Positions 1-9,580 of a DNA stretch of 64,000 nt are shown here, piece by piece. Source of the stretch: Lates calcarifer (Eukaryota; Chordata; Actinopteri; Centropomidae); assembly GCF_001640805.2 (NCBI RefSeq), contig NC_066844.1, forward strand, positions 13,764,543-13,828,542, given 5' to 3'. The position numbers and the translations under genes were made by a program. The notes under the pieces were generated by a model that was given only the letters and a program-made list of their open reading frames with translations, made no database searches and was not told the DNA's origin. Within the stretch, counting starts at the first letter, position 1. Every line of letters starts with the position of its first letter.

Positions 1-598
1 TTGAACAGTGAATATCTCATCTGCCTAAAGTCAGGGCGAAGCCACTAACCAGCTGTAGGGATGGGTATCATTAGGATTTTATCTTTATCCATACAGACCC
101 CTATCAGTCCAGCTCAGACTGTTACTGGTTTAAGAGAGTGAAGTTTATAGCAATTTGCAAAATTTGGAGATTAGTGACAAACTAACCAGTTAGACTACAT
201 ACAGACAAGCTTTCATTTTAGCTGTTAGTAACAGTTTGCCATGAGCTTAACCAGCGTGCTGTGCTTCCTGTTAAACATGTCATGAGACTGTGGACAACGC
301 TGAAAATATTACTTTACTAACTACTGGCCAAACAGGCGCTTTGACAAAGAAAAGGTAAAGGCCAGCAGCTTTTACTTTTCAATGCACTTGTCGTCAACTT
401 GAGTGGCTTATATTCAGCTGGTTCACCTCGACGCTGGAGGACCTAGTGAACTTTTCCTGTCGCCGTACACTGAGTAAGACGAAAAAATCAGCTGACCCCG
501 TGTGAAATTTCCTAACTGATGAAAACCAAACTGTAAAGACAGCATCAATCCACGCTCAGCTTTGGTCAAGGGGAGACATATGGTAAGATTACATGAAT
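1..598. other. mitf intron (after exon 5), no gene seen
   Basis: Unique-looking AT-rich sequence. No bHLH exon of mitf is recognisable on the minus strand. The only structure is the perfect 26-bp palindrome at 585-610. Confidence 0.6.
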
Positions 599-610
599 TC
601 ATGTAATCTT
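585..610. repeat. Perfect 26-bp palindrome
   Basis: AAGATTACAT-GAATTC-ATGTAATCTT is fully self-complementary. One half coincides with the last transposase codons of the Tc1 remnant, so it may mark a fold-back rearrangement at its broken end. Confidence 0.9.
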
Positions 611-905
611 CTTTGAGACTACAATTTCAGACTTAACTAAGTCATTCACTAGTGTCTTGGCAGCGTTTATGGGTTCTTTAGACAGGTCTCTAACTGGTTT
701 TCTTTCCAGGGTCATTGAAATCTTTGGCTTCCTACCTCTGCCAGGCTTGTTCTGCACAGTGTGGCTCTCCTTGAATTTCTCGGTGACGCTTCTCATTTGA
801 GTTCTTGACGCTTGGAAATGCTGTTATAACTTTGTATATCCTTCTCCTGCTTCCTAAGCATCGACAATTCTTCAAGTCTACAGTGATTTCCTTAGTTTTT
901 GGCAT
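599..905 (-). pseudogene. Tc1-like transposase, N-terminal remnant
   Basis: From an ATG at 905 the minus strand encodes MPKTKEITVDLKN. After frameshifts it continues as MRSVTEKFKESHTVQNKPGR, then GRKPKISMTLERKPVRDLSK and AKTLVNDLVKSEIVVSKKIT. This is the paired-type DNA-binding half of a fish Tc1 transposase, with the usual GRGRK(P) AT-hook-like linker. At least two frameshifts are present and the catalytic DDE half is missing, so it is dead. Homology stops at the palindrome at 585-610. The element lies inside the mitf intron and on the same strand as mitf. Confidence 0.8.
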
Positions 906-1042
906 GATGCTTTCTCAAGTGACAGCTCAAATCTTAACTGAAGTTTTTATCCCGCGTGTAAAGCAGCTCTTGGCTCTCCTGACTGTAACCTCTCTGTGGC
1001 AGCTTCTCACAGACTCAATCAACTCTTCTTCCCCTCCCCCCT

Positions 1043-1060
1043 CAAACACAAACACAAACA

Positions 1061-1101
<41 letters not shown>

Positions 1102-1114
1102 ACACACACAGAGA
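1043..1114. repeat. AAACAC/CA microsatellite
   Basis: AAACAC-type units grade into a CA dinucleotide run with one CAGACA interruption. Confidence 0.95.
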
Positions 1115-1149
1115 CCCCCTTCCAAAAACCCATCAAAGAGTAATACAAT

Positions 1150-2039
1150 GGCTCCATCTATAGGATAAAGTAGAGAGTCGCAACAGGAAGTTACCCTAAA
1201 ATCTGAGGTTTGAAACAGGAAGTTGGGTTTCCGAACTTTGACGGGCCAGAACCGGCACACGCTTCGACCAAAACTAACAATTTTCGGAGCCAGTCTTCCA
1301 AAAAATTCCTCAAGGAGGGGCTGACAACATTTGAAGTGAATCTGGTCACCCGTCTAGAAACTGGACATCACACTATAAAATATGTCATTTCCTGCTATAA
1401 ATAGGTGGTGCTAGAACAATTGTATGAATATTGACATATGGATGTGTGCAGATAGGTACCATTAACAATCCTGTAAAGTTTGATGCAGTTTGGACAAAGT
1501 ATGGCCGAAATATAGCAAAAATAAAGCAACTTCCTGTTTCGTGGCGAGTAATCGAACTTTGAGGGGCCATAACTTCCACGCCCTTCAACAAAAACTCAAA
1601 ATCTGCCGCAATTTAACATCGTCTATGTCTTAAGAACATACTATTAAGTTTTGAAGTCAATCGGATAATGCGTCTAGGACTAGTTCGCGTTCAAGCGACC
1701 CCTGGAAATGGCCAAAAACACACAATTTTTTCACCTTCCGGTCAAAATAAAAATACTTTCTGTTGGGTTTAGAATATGGCTCCAAGAGACTTTTTGGTGC
1801 GTCATGGGATGTTACATATGTGTGCAGATTTTCAGATTTTTAGGCGCAACGGGCTTGAGGGGCTGTTCCGTTTAAAAATGTAGGTGGCGCTACCGAGGCC
1901 ATTTTACCACACCCATGCTCAAGACCCCTAAATTATTAAATTTTTCGCCGTGCCTGACGCGTCTGCAAATTTTGGTAAGTTTTCACGCATGTTAAGGCCC
2001 TCAAAAAGCCGATCTAAGAGGCGGAAAAAGAAGAAAAAA

Positions 2040-2090
<51 letters not shown>

Positions 2091-2165
2091 CAGACCGAAA
2101 ACAAGAGGGTCCTTGCAACTCGTTGCATGGCCCCGTTGGGCCCACGCAACTCGTTGCTCGGGCCC
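1150..2165. repeat. Unclassified dispersed repeat with A-rich/AAT tract
   Basis: About 1 kb of sequence has recurring AACAGGAAGTT / CTTCCTGTTT motifs. It ends after an AAT tract in two near copies of GCAACTCGTTGC embedded in GGCCC/GGGCCC motifs. It has no long open frame and no identifiable transposase. Its texture resembles abundant non-coding repeats in percomorph genomes. The class (Helitron-like, LINE tail or other) cannot be decided here. Confidence 0.45.
2038..2090. repeat. AAT microsatellite
   Basis: Uninterrupted run of about 16 AAT units preceded by AAGAAGAAAAA. Confidence 0.95.
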
Positions 2166-2436
2166 TAATAAACACAATCATTTACAGTATAAATGCAAAA
2201 ATACTGTATCAGGACAAATTACAGACTTTTAATAGTGTGTTTAAATCTGATTTGGCTACCAAATGAAGTGAGGTTTGTTGAGGTTGATCCAGTTATTAGT
2301 CACAGATAAATGTACTATACTGACTGTGAGTCTTAAACTCAGCCCAAATGATACCTACGAACAGTAAATCAACAGTAAAAAGAACGTGAAAATACTGAGT
2401 GTGCGTGTGTGCGAGATGTTCTTCTCAGTTGTTTAC

Positions 2437-2545
2437 CTGTGTATTCCCTTTTAATGTTGGGTGGACAGGAATTGCTGATGGCAAGCCCTGGGAGAGGAAG
2501 TCCTTGATTGCCATACACATCGAGAAGGTTGCCAGACACAGGGAG
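2437..2545 (-). CDS. mitfa: mitf exon 5 counterpart with the sumoylation-type motif
   Basis: This 109-bp exon reads [20 protein letters not shown] and continues to [13 protein letters not shown] plus one base, before a GTAAAC donor. The human exon is 118 bp; the fish exon is three codons shorter before NIKRE. IKRE is the PsiKxE-type motif around human Lys182. The next exon, which would start the basic region, is not found between here and base 1. Confidence 0.93.
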
Positions 2546-3470
2546 CTACAGAGGATGACACAAAGTATCCAGTGTGTCAATATACAGTTATACATAACAA
2601 CTGTATCTTGTTTTTTACTTAAATTGTCATAAATGAATCCCTTTGTAGTCATATTTACAATATGTACTGTATCCTTTTAAACAGGGGAGAAAATTACCGG
2701 GTTGTTCATTTGGAGTCCGGGATCCATCAGTCCGAGAACATCCTCATTATAACTTGACTCCAAGCTAATAATATCATCAATGACATCATCCATCTGTACA
2801 ACATAAAATCACATTTCATGAGTAATAATATCTGTTGTAGCAGTTTATCCATTTATATTTCTGAATCTAATGAAATCAGGCATACTTCTTTTTCACAGTT
2901 AGAGCTGAGGGTGAGCAGGGCCATGGGACTGTTGGGGGCGCTGCTGGCGGGCCCAGGCGGCATGCCGTGCTCAGGGGGCTGGCTGGGGCACTGGTTGCCA
3001 GCTTTACCACCCAGGGTGGTGGACAGATACTGCCTCACCTGCTGCCTCTGAGTATGCTGGATGTGGTACTTGGTGGGATTCTCCAGGTGGGACTGCACCT
3101 ACATAAGCAAGCCATGAACATTTGAATAGAACATAAGATTTCATCATTTTCATTCTTTTATCAAGTCTGGTATATGACACACACACGCACACACACACAC
3201 ACACACACATATATATACATAGATATACTTGTTGTCTTGTATAGTAGATTAGAAGGCAAAGATCACAAACAATAGCTAATTCATAAAAGAAAAAAAAACA
3301 TCATCATCATTAGCATTAAGCTGCCTTTTGAAACCTGACTGCAACGCATACAAGTTGTGTTCAAAAAATTCTTTCTTTTCCAATAACATTTCAGATGTTT
3401 GCACATTGTGTCTGTAAAGCGTCCTTGGGTCTTGTGAAAGGTGCTATATAAATTCAAGGTATTATATTAC

Positions 3471-3502
<32 letters not shown>

Positions 3503-3894
3503 CTTCAAATTACAGCAGCAATGATCTCAAATGTACAATGCAGATTTTAATACCATCGTTTGCCCCGAGACTGGCTAATTTTATTTAGCGGAGTCTAAAA
3601 CTCTCCCTTCCACAAAGTGGACACTATAGAACATGTCAGTTTTGTCACATGGTCTTTGAACTAAATAAGTTTTGCATCCATAAGCTTTTCTGTTCCTGTG
3701 TAGTTCTCATAGTATCAACAGCTGCAAACTGGTGTACATAATGGTTTAGCAGAGATAATGACACAGTATCTAAAGGTACATAAATAAATAAATGCTGTTT
3801 TGACCAGGATCATCTTTTTTTTCTGGAATAATGTATGGAATGAAAAATCAACTCATCTCACCTGATAGTGGCTGTATTCAAGCATCTCCAACAT
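2437..3894 (-). CDS. mitfa: mitf, 5' part of the melanocyte-form coding region (partial; likely mitfa)
   Basis: MITF is a bHLH-leucine-zipper transcription factor that binds E-box/M-box DNA in the nucleus and specifies melanocytes and retinal pigment epithelium. Coding segments on the minus strand are 3894-3862 (exon 1M), 3098-2886 (exon 2), 2793-2698 (human exon 4) and 2545-2437 (human exon 5). All have AG/GT borders and join in one frame to give 150 codons plus one base. Seen: the 1M peptide [11 protein letters not shown]; the ERK-site context [13 protein letters not shown]; the acidic activation helix [18 protein letters not shown]; and the sumoylation-type motif IKRE. The bHLH-zipper exons are not present and must lie left of base 1. 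The human 84-bp exon 3 has no counterpart. The 'a' paralogue is inferred from the presence of exon 1M, because teleost mitfb is known mainly for A-type starts. The family assignment is very secure; the paralogue letter is not. Confidence 0.95.
2698..2793 (-). CDS. mitfa: mitf exon encoding the acidic activation domain (human exon 4)
   Basis: This exon has 32 codons (96 bp), the same length as the human exon. It starts [18 protein letters not shown] and ends GLQMNNP. The segment is the p300/CBP-contacting transactivation helix. Its acceptor is TTGTACAG and its donor GTAATT. It lies only 92 bp from exon 2, leaving no room for the human 84-bp exon 3 with splice signals, so CEKE joins directly to MDDV. 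Confidence 0.95.
2886..3098 (-). CDS. mitfa: mitf exon 2
   Basis: This exon has 71 codons (213 bp; the human exon is 228 bp) and begins [14 protein letters not shown] after the acceptor TTATGTAG. It carries the first common region of MITF, a glutamine/serine-rich stretch ending in SSNCEKE. The serine in APNSPMA corresponds to human Ser73, the ERK target. The middle ([16 protein letters not shown]) is shorter and more diverged than in mammals, which accounts for the length difference. The donor is GTATGC. Every isoform, 1M- or 1B-started, would splice into this exon. Confidence 0.95.
3177..3219. repeat. AC/AT microsatellite in mitf intron 1M
   Basis: A CA run with one CG change continues into ATATAT. 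Confidence 0.95.
3470..3501. repeat. ATT microsatellite
   Basis: About ten ATT units inside the intron between mitf exons 1M and 2. Confidence 0.95.
3862..3894 (-). CDS. mitfa: mitf exon 1M (coding part, initiator Met)
   Basis: The eleven codons [11 protein letters not shown] are followed directly by a GTGAGA donor. The peptide differs from the human M-isoform start (MLEMLEYNHYQ) at one residue. This exon defines the melanocyte-restricted isoform, which lacks the A/B-type N-terminus. The first ATG, at 3894-3892, is taken as the start because it matches the family; a second in-frame Met lies at codon 4. A 763-bp intron separates it from exon 2. Confidence 0.95.
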
Positions 3895-4130
3895 GTTATT
3901 TGAGTGGTAATTGATAAAAAATAATCTACATACAGTAATTAATCCCTTTGTCTTGTTAGCCTACAATGAAGACAGCAAGCTAGTTTGTGCAAATCTGAGA
4001 GGGGACACTAGTCCCGCTCAATTTATCCAGGGCTTGAGGCTCATTAGTTATGCAAGTTAAGAAATGGAGGAGGACACTCAGACTCATCCTCCCACTGCTG
4101 TGTTGTTCCAGCTTAACTATGAATTTATGT

Positions 4131-4174
4131 CTTTATAGAACCCATTTGACGTCACCACCTCCAGCTCACAAAGG
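4131..4174 (-). promoter_or_regulatory. mitfa: Candidate mitf M promoter: TATA, CRE and SOX-type sites
   Basis: Read on the minus strand, TATAAAG lies at 4137-4131. A perfect palindromic cAMP-response element, TGACGTCA, lies at 4147-4154, and CCTTTGT (SOX/LEF-like) at 4174-4168, roughly 240-280 bp upstream of the 1M start codon. A further SOX-like AACAATG lies at 4429-4423. Known: the mammalian M promoter is driven by CREB at a CRE and by SOX10, PAX3 and LEF1. Inferred: these are the fish equivalents. The sites are seen; the activity is not. Confidence 0.5.
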
Positions 4175-5734
4175 AGTCTTTCTACTGGTTGGCCAGTAGT
4201 CTGCGAAATGAAGCTTGCTGAAGGCCAACTAACGTTTAATCTTTAGTTATGCTCATCTAGTATAAAACATTATTTGTTCTGAGCACTAGGAGCACAACTG
4301 ATACCACTGTTTTGCTACTAACTAGCCATATGAAAAGCCAATGTATGGTGTGTTTACTAATCCACCCATTTTTGGGATTTTTAGAGGTTAATTACATTTA
4401 GCCGTCAATTGTTTTGCAGTCACATTGTTGCAGGGTAAAGACGTGAAAGTATTTTCAGGCTTAAGGGCTCAGGGAAACATATTAAATTTAAATATTCACA
4501 TATGGCTTTGTCCAGCCAAGGTCAGCTATCTTTGTACTAGAAATCATTTGATATCAATAATGATAGCACAGCAGTCAAGAGGAGTATATCTGCTCCACAG
4601 CTTTTTATAGACTTTATTTTTGTGAATCAGTTGATCACGGCGCCAAGCACAGTCAATGGTGCACTGCAAGGGGCCCAGAGGGTGTGGTGATTGACTTTTT
4701 AAAAATTTTGTAGTCAGGAATGCATGCTGGAGCTGATTTGGTGGAAGTGGGGTGAGGAGATAACCCATTTAATCATATGGTTCCTTTTAAAATTAGCGTA
4801 AGATGCACAGCCTGGAGGAGGAGGAGGAATTTCTATAAATTAATATGCAGTATGGTGCTGTAAATTGAATCAGCTTGGGAGAATATGACAAGTTTGATAG
4901 TCCAGTGTGAAGAAGAAAAGAGGGGAACTGAATGGAACAATAATTTGGTCATCCATTTTGTCCCTAATATGTATAGAAGATAATGCATATACCGTAAGAA
5001 TAAGAGAATTAGGCCATGGTGCATATTGATGGTTCCCTGCTGGCAATAATTCCACATATGTTTACACTGTAGCTTCAATCACAAAAAGAGCTTTTGAAAC
5101 CAATGGTAAATCTGACAGAAATTTTGCTTTCTCTTGCCTACATTTATACAGACAGACTCAGAGACAGATTTATCACCTGTTCAGTGTATTTAGTTCATTT
5201 AAATCCTAAGATGTCTGAGGGAAGAAACCCTGAATGAGCACTGTGTTCGGCCACCAAGAATTGTGATATTTTAAGGATTTTTCATTTCCATTTGCTTCAT
5301 TCTAAAGTAAGTGATGTGCCAGAACATAAATATTTAGAGCATAAAATCAAAAGATTGCACCAGTTTCGCAAAACCACAGACCTTTAACTTGCTGTATTAT
5401 TTGGAGGAGAAAAAAAACAGAGCAGTGGCAGCAAAGACGGGCAACATCAACAACTGGCCTTGAGTCACAACCTTAATGTCATGTAGTGGTCTCTCATATG
5501 TAGTAACCCCTTTTTGAGAAGAAGACCCAAGACAACGCACTTGTAAATAATAGCAGGACCTTTCTCTTTCAGTGTATATTCTCTTGTCCTAAAATAAGAA
5601 ATTCTCAATCTCAGTAAGTTTGGGTTTTAGCTGGTAGAATGTATCACGTTTGTGAGTAATATATGAATAAAGGGGAAAGCCAAGAATAAACCAAACATGT
5701 AGTTGGCAGTCTTCTCCAGGGTGACTGAGCACAC
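4175..5734. other. Upstream of mitf exon 1M, no gene seen
   Basis: AT-rich non-coding DNA. It may hold distal M-promoter elements: a SOX-like AACAATG on the minus strand at 4429-4423 and E-box-like CATATG at 4326-4331 and 4499-4504. No exon was recognised. Confidence 0.5.
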
Positions 5735-6020
5735 CATTGGGGCGGCTGTGGGAGGTAGAGCAGTCGCCCACCAATCAGAAGGTCGGTGGTTCGATTCCCG
5801 GCTCCTCCAGTCTGCATGCAAGGGTATCTTGGGCAAGATACTGAACCCCAAATTGCCTCTGATGTGTGTGTGTCACATCGGTATGAGAATGTGTGTTTAG
5901 AAAGCACATTATATATAAAATATGTCCTGTATGAATGTGTGTGAATGTAGTGTAAAGTGCTTTGAGTGGTTGAAAAGACTAAAAAAGCGCTATATAAGTA
6001 CAGACCATTTGCCATGGTTC
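5735..6020 (+). mobile_element. tRNA-derived SINE (percomorph type)
   Basis: The head has a tRNA-like A box (GGAGGTAGAGC) and B box (GGTTCGATTCC, 5788-5798). It is followed by the body motif GGGCAAGATACTGAACCCCA and a tail containing AAAGTGCTTTGAGTGGT and AAGCGCTATATAAGTACAG. These are the hallmarks of a SINE common in cichlids and other percomorphs. The tRNA part cannot fold into a working tRNA over its full length. A second copy, in pieces, lies at 16890-17580. Confidence 0.8.
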
Positions 6021-7900
6021 ACTGTCTTGGTCAAAAACACAATACAGGCAATAAGTAATGAAATGTGTGAACTTCTAGTAAAGGATCAGGCTCTTTGTCC
6101 AGTAGTTCAAACTGTTTATACAAACTTGAAATTAGGTTTTATGTTAAATAGCACATAAACTTTTCCTGTCCAGCCTGTCCATCATTTGGATGTCCCAGCA
6201 TTTTGCTTACAATTAAATATTTTCAAGCCCATTTGATAAGATGTACAAACTCTAATTACTTTTCAGTTGCATTCAAGGATAAAAGAGACAATGTCTACAG
6301 TCTTTTGTGTTTATTTAAAATTATTATTTAAGGCATTTTATTCATAATAACTTGTTTGTTCCAAACTTGCAGCAACACTGGATAAGCTGTGTATGCTTTT
6401 GTGCCACCAACACAGTAATTGTAGCTTTTTAGGCTGTAATCAATATTCCACAGAGGGATAACATGTCATGGCCAAATTCTTTTCCCGTTTTGGGCTCCCT
6501 AATGTAACCATTGAGCACTTGCCACAGTGTTGTCAATTATTAATTGCACTCAACTGAAAGGAAAACTATAGCATTGATTATTTACAGTATTGTGACTTAC
6601 ATTCCATGATGATGTGAATCGGCTTTCATGCAATGCATTGAAATCTGACTTTATGCTTTTTTATTTGTGATGCTGAATGGTAAACTATCCCTAGAATCCA
6701 ACATTTATGCAAGGAATCAAGCTACTTATCAGGATCTTCACGTGTGATGAAGTTCTAACAGTCATGCAGCTGATTAATGCAAACAACTACCACTGTGTCT
6801 CGTGTAACGCTGCTGGGACATCCAGCATCATGTCTTTGTGTGGATTATTGGAAACTCACTAGGAGTTGGTGAGGTGAGCACAAACACAAGGGAAGTGCCC
6901 CCTGGCTGGACAGACCCTTATATGATAAAACAGAGAAAGCATTCTTTATAAACTCATAGTAGAGCGTTTCTTTGTCTCCCCTTCACAGTGTGGCCTTTTC
7001 CTTCAGCCAAACCTTTGGGTTGGGGGGGGGGGGGGGGGGGGGTATTAACAAGGGATGTATTTCATTTATCCCTACAGCAAGCCGAGCTCCCACTTTATTC
7101 ACAGACTCTTTGTGAGGGAGAGGTTTATTACCTTCTCAGGGAGAGCACATGGGTCCATGTTTTAGACTTCTGCCCTGAGGACCAATAACATTTCGAGAGA
7201 TAGTCGTCACTCCTTGACCCCTGAAAAGAAACAGATCCATTCATATCTCTCGACCAGCTCCACTGTGTTTCTTACATCCCTGGCAACCAGCCACCCTTGA
7301 GGGCATTTTTTCAAAGGAGGATGCTAAACATTTACTGTGTGCTAAAATTTAAGGGCATGGCTACAGTAGCTACAGGAGCTACTGACAACCTAGGCATTGC
7401 TTTCAAATCATAGCAAAAGCAACAGCTTGTCAATAACACAAGTGCACAGAGAATAGATGGATAAATACACAAATTACTAAAGAACCACTTGAATCAGATC
7501 TCTAATGAGAGTGATATTTCTGAAGTTAAATATCATCATACCATCATATATTAATGACTCAGCTTTGTGCTCTTATTCATCATAAGTATTAAATTCTTAC
7601 ATGCATTGATATCATTTCAGTTGATATGATGGTGCTACAGGAATTCACTTCTTCAAAAGATTAGCTTTGCGCTGAATATGAGGTTATGTATTCATAGCTT
7701 TATAAACAAAATAAACTACAAATGTAAAGCCTTTTGAGTCTGCAATGTTCATTGAGTCTGATAAATACTCAAAAAGAAAAACATCATAATGTCCACTTTA
7801 TAGGGAAAGCTAAGTTTGAGTGTAGTTGAAAGTGCTAATTTATCAAAGCACCTGTTCACAAACATACATTAGCAGAAAAACAATAATCAGGAAGTTGCAA
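6021..7900. other. Non-coding stretch
   Basis: AT-rich DNA without recognisable genes. It contains the G homopolymer at 7022-7042. Confidence 0.5.
7022..7042 (+). repeat. 21-base G homopolymer
   Basis: Twenty-one uninterrupted G follow TTGGGTT. The run could form G-quadruplexes; its exact length is prone to sequencing error. Confidence 0.95.
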
Positions 7901-7904
7901 AGTT

Positions 7905-8200
7905 GCCATCAAAAAGTTTCAAGACTGTTCCCATTGTGGACGATTGCACGGTAACATGCATTCAAGTGTGACCAGCAACTTTTAAGAGTCAGCATTCAAG
8001 CAATCAACATCTGGCCTTGTGTTATAGATGGTTTTATGACCACTTGGAGGTGCACATTTGTGATTTCACCATGGAGAAGGGGCAGTACTGTGTCGAAGTC
8101 TGTGAGGATCTCTGTCAACTGACTGCAGAGCCTGCAGTCTCCAAGACCAAAGAAGACACAACATCAGGTCACAAGCAGAGCAAGAGTGGATATTGTTACA
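7905..8200 (+). mobile_element. Possible mariner 5' end fragment
   Basis: CATCAAAAAGTTTCAAGACT and the following GTTCCCATTGTGGACG resemble the mariner terminal sequence at 16388. The open frame beginning MEKGQYCVEVCEDLCQL might be a degraded transposase N-terminus, but the match is weak and no 3' end was seen. Confidence 0.4.
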
Positions 8201-9485
8201 ATTTTGTTTTCATACAAGACATAATAATTCTGGAAGTGAAAAAAGTATCCTTTGGTTGGAAATCACTACCCTATAGGACATCACTGACATATTATATGAC
8301 ATTTTAAAAAGGCCAGATGCACTAAAAATGCAAGCAATTTCCAAGCACAACAGACCTCACACAGAATGTCAGTCTTTATTACAAAAATATCAACCGTGTA
8401 TCAAACGGCAGGGTGATTACAATAAGGTTCTTTTAGCTGGCATCAACTCCAGTTTGTTTTCAGCCAACCTGAATCCCGAATAATGCATGTAATGTGAACT
8501 CACCAAGACATTTGGAGTTGCATAAATGTCATATCAAGCAACCTGGTACAGTGGATCTAGTCAGTGTAGTCAGTGTTCACTTGAGGAATGCTTAGATAAC
8601 ATAATCATGAACAAATGAGCTATATATTTCAGACTACATAGGACTAGTCCCACTGAACTACATGTAAAACATACTAACCTGTATCTTTAATGATTACATT
8701 CACCCATTGACATCTGTCAGGAGACTTATATAATCTGGTTATTAGCATGTGCTTAGCAAGAGTTTATTTATACTTAATGTCAATAAAGAGCAGATCTGCT
8801 GTGAGAAAATTACAAATATCACAGTAAGAAGTTAACAGAAGAGGAGATACAGTGTTTGTTCTGTTACATACAGCAGCAGTAAGATTTCTTGTTCTTGTCG
8901 TGTTTAGATGCTTTCTTAGTTCTGTTACAGCTCACCTCATCTCAGCCCACACGTCAGATAAAAACACAAGCCCTATCAATTGTGGAGTTTGACATGGTTT
9001 GAAACAACTGCAAATAATGTTTCTGCAAAATGTTGAAAAACCTGTCCATACTTTTGGTGCCTCTCGGTCTCCAGGGGCTCTCAGAGGATACTAGCATCTC
9101 AACATGTGATACACTTATTAAAACTACTAGTTTTACTTTTGTCAGAGTTGCCAAAATTAATATTAGCTTCCTCTAATGTGAGTGGAGGTCACATGGGCCT
9201 TGCAACTGTGTACAAATGAAAGCAAACCTGTACCTTTGTCAGCATCACTGAGTAAATATGAATTTAAAAAGTAAAGTATGAAGGGATTTACAAATGAATA
9301 CTGAAAACACCTAAAGCTTGCAATCAAAATGGTCTTCCTAGAGTTATTCTAGCTTCAGTGAACAGACCACATAAGTGATATAATGATGGGCTTTTTTAAA
9401 ACAAAGTCTAAAGTGGTATTCAGATTTCATTGGTAAATGTTTACTCGTCCAAAGTTGAGAAAGATGAGAAGGTCGAACAGATAGC

Positions 9486-9580
9486 AGCCAGTTAGCTTAG
9501 CTTAACATAAAGACTGGAAAAAGAGGAAAACAGCTAGCCTGGCTCAGTCTGAAGGTAACCAAACCAAATCCCAGAATCTT
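9486..9580 (+). repeat. Dispersed teleost repeat, GCTTAGC...AAGACTGGAAA type
   Basis: It contains AGCTTAGCTTAACATAAAGA, CTGGAAAAAG and AACAGCTAGCCTGGCTC. Related pieces occur at 21620-21720, 21775-21905 (inverted), 24290-24380 and 43480-43980, so the family is recognised from its copies in this window. Confidence 0.65.

Noticed and set aside
1..2436. Search for mitf bHLH-zipper exons
   Set aside because: No segment resembling the basic region (KERQKKDNHNLIERRRRF) on the minus strand; these exons must be outside the window.
2399..3051. Plus-strand frames over the mitf exons
   Set aside because: They are antisense shadows of the minus-strand exons 2 and 5.
5739..5811. tRNA-like sequence with A and B boxes
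   Set aside because: It is the head of a SINE with body and tail attached; the acceptor stem does not pair as in a functional tRNA.
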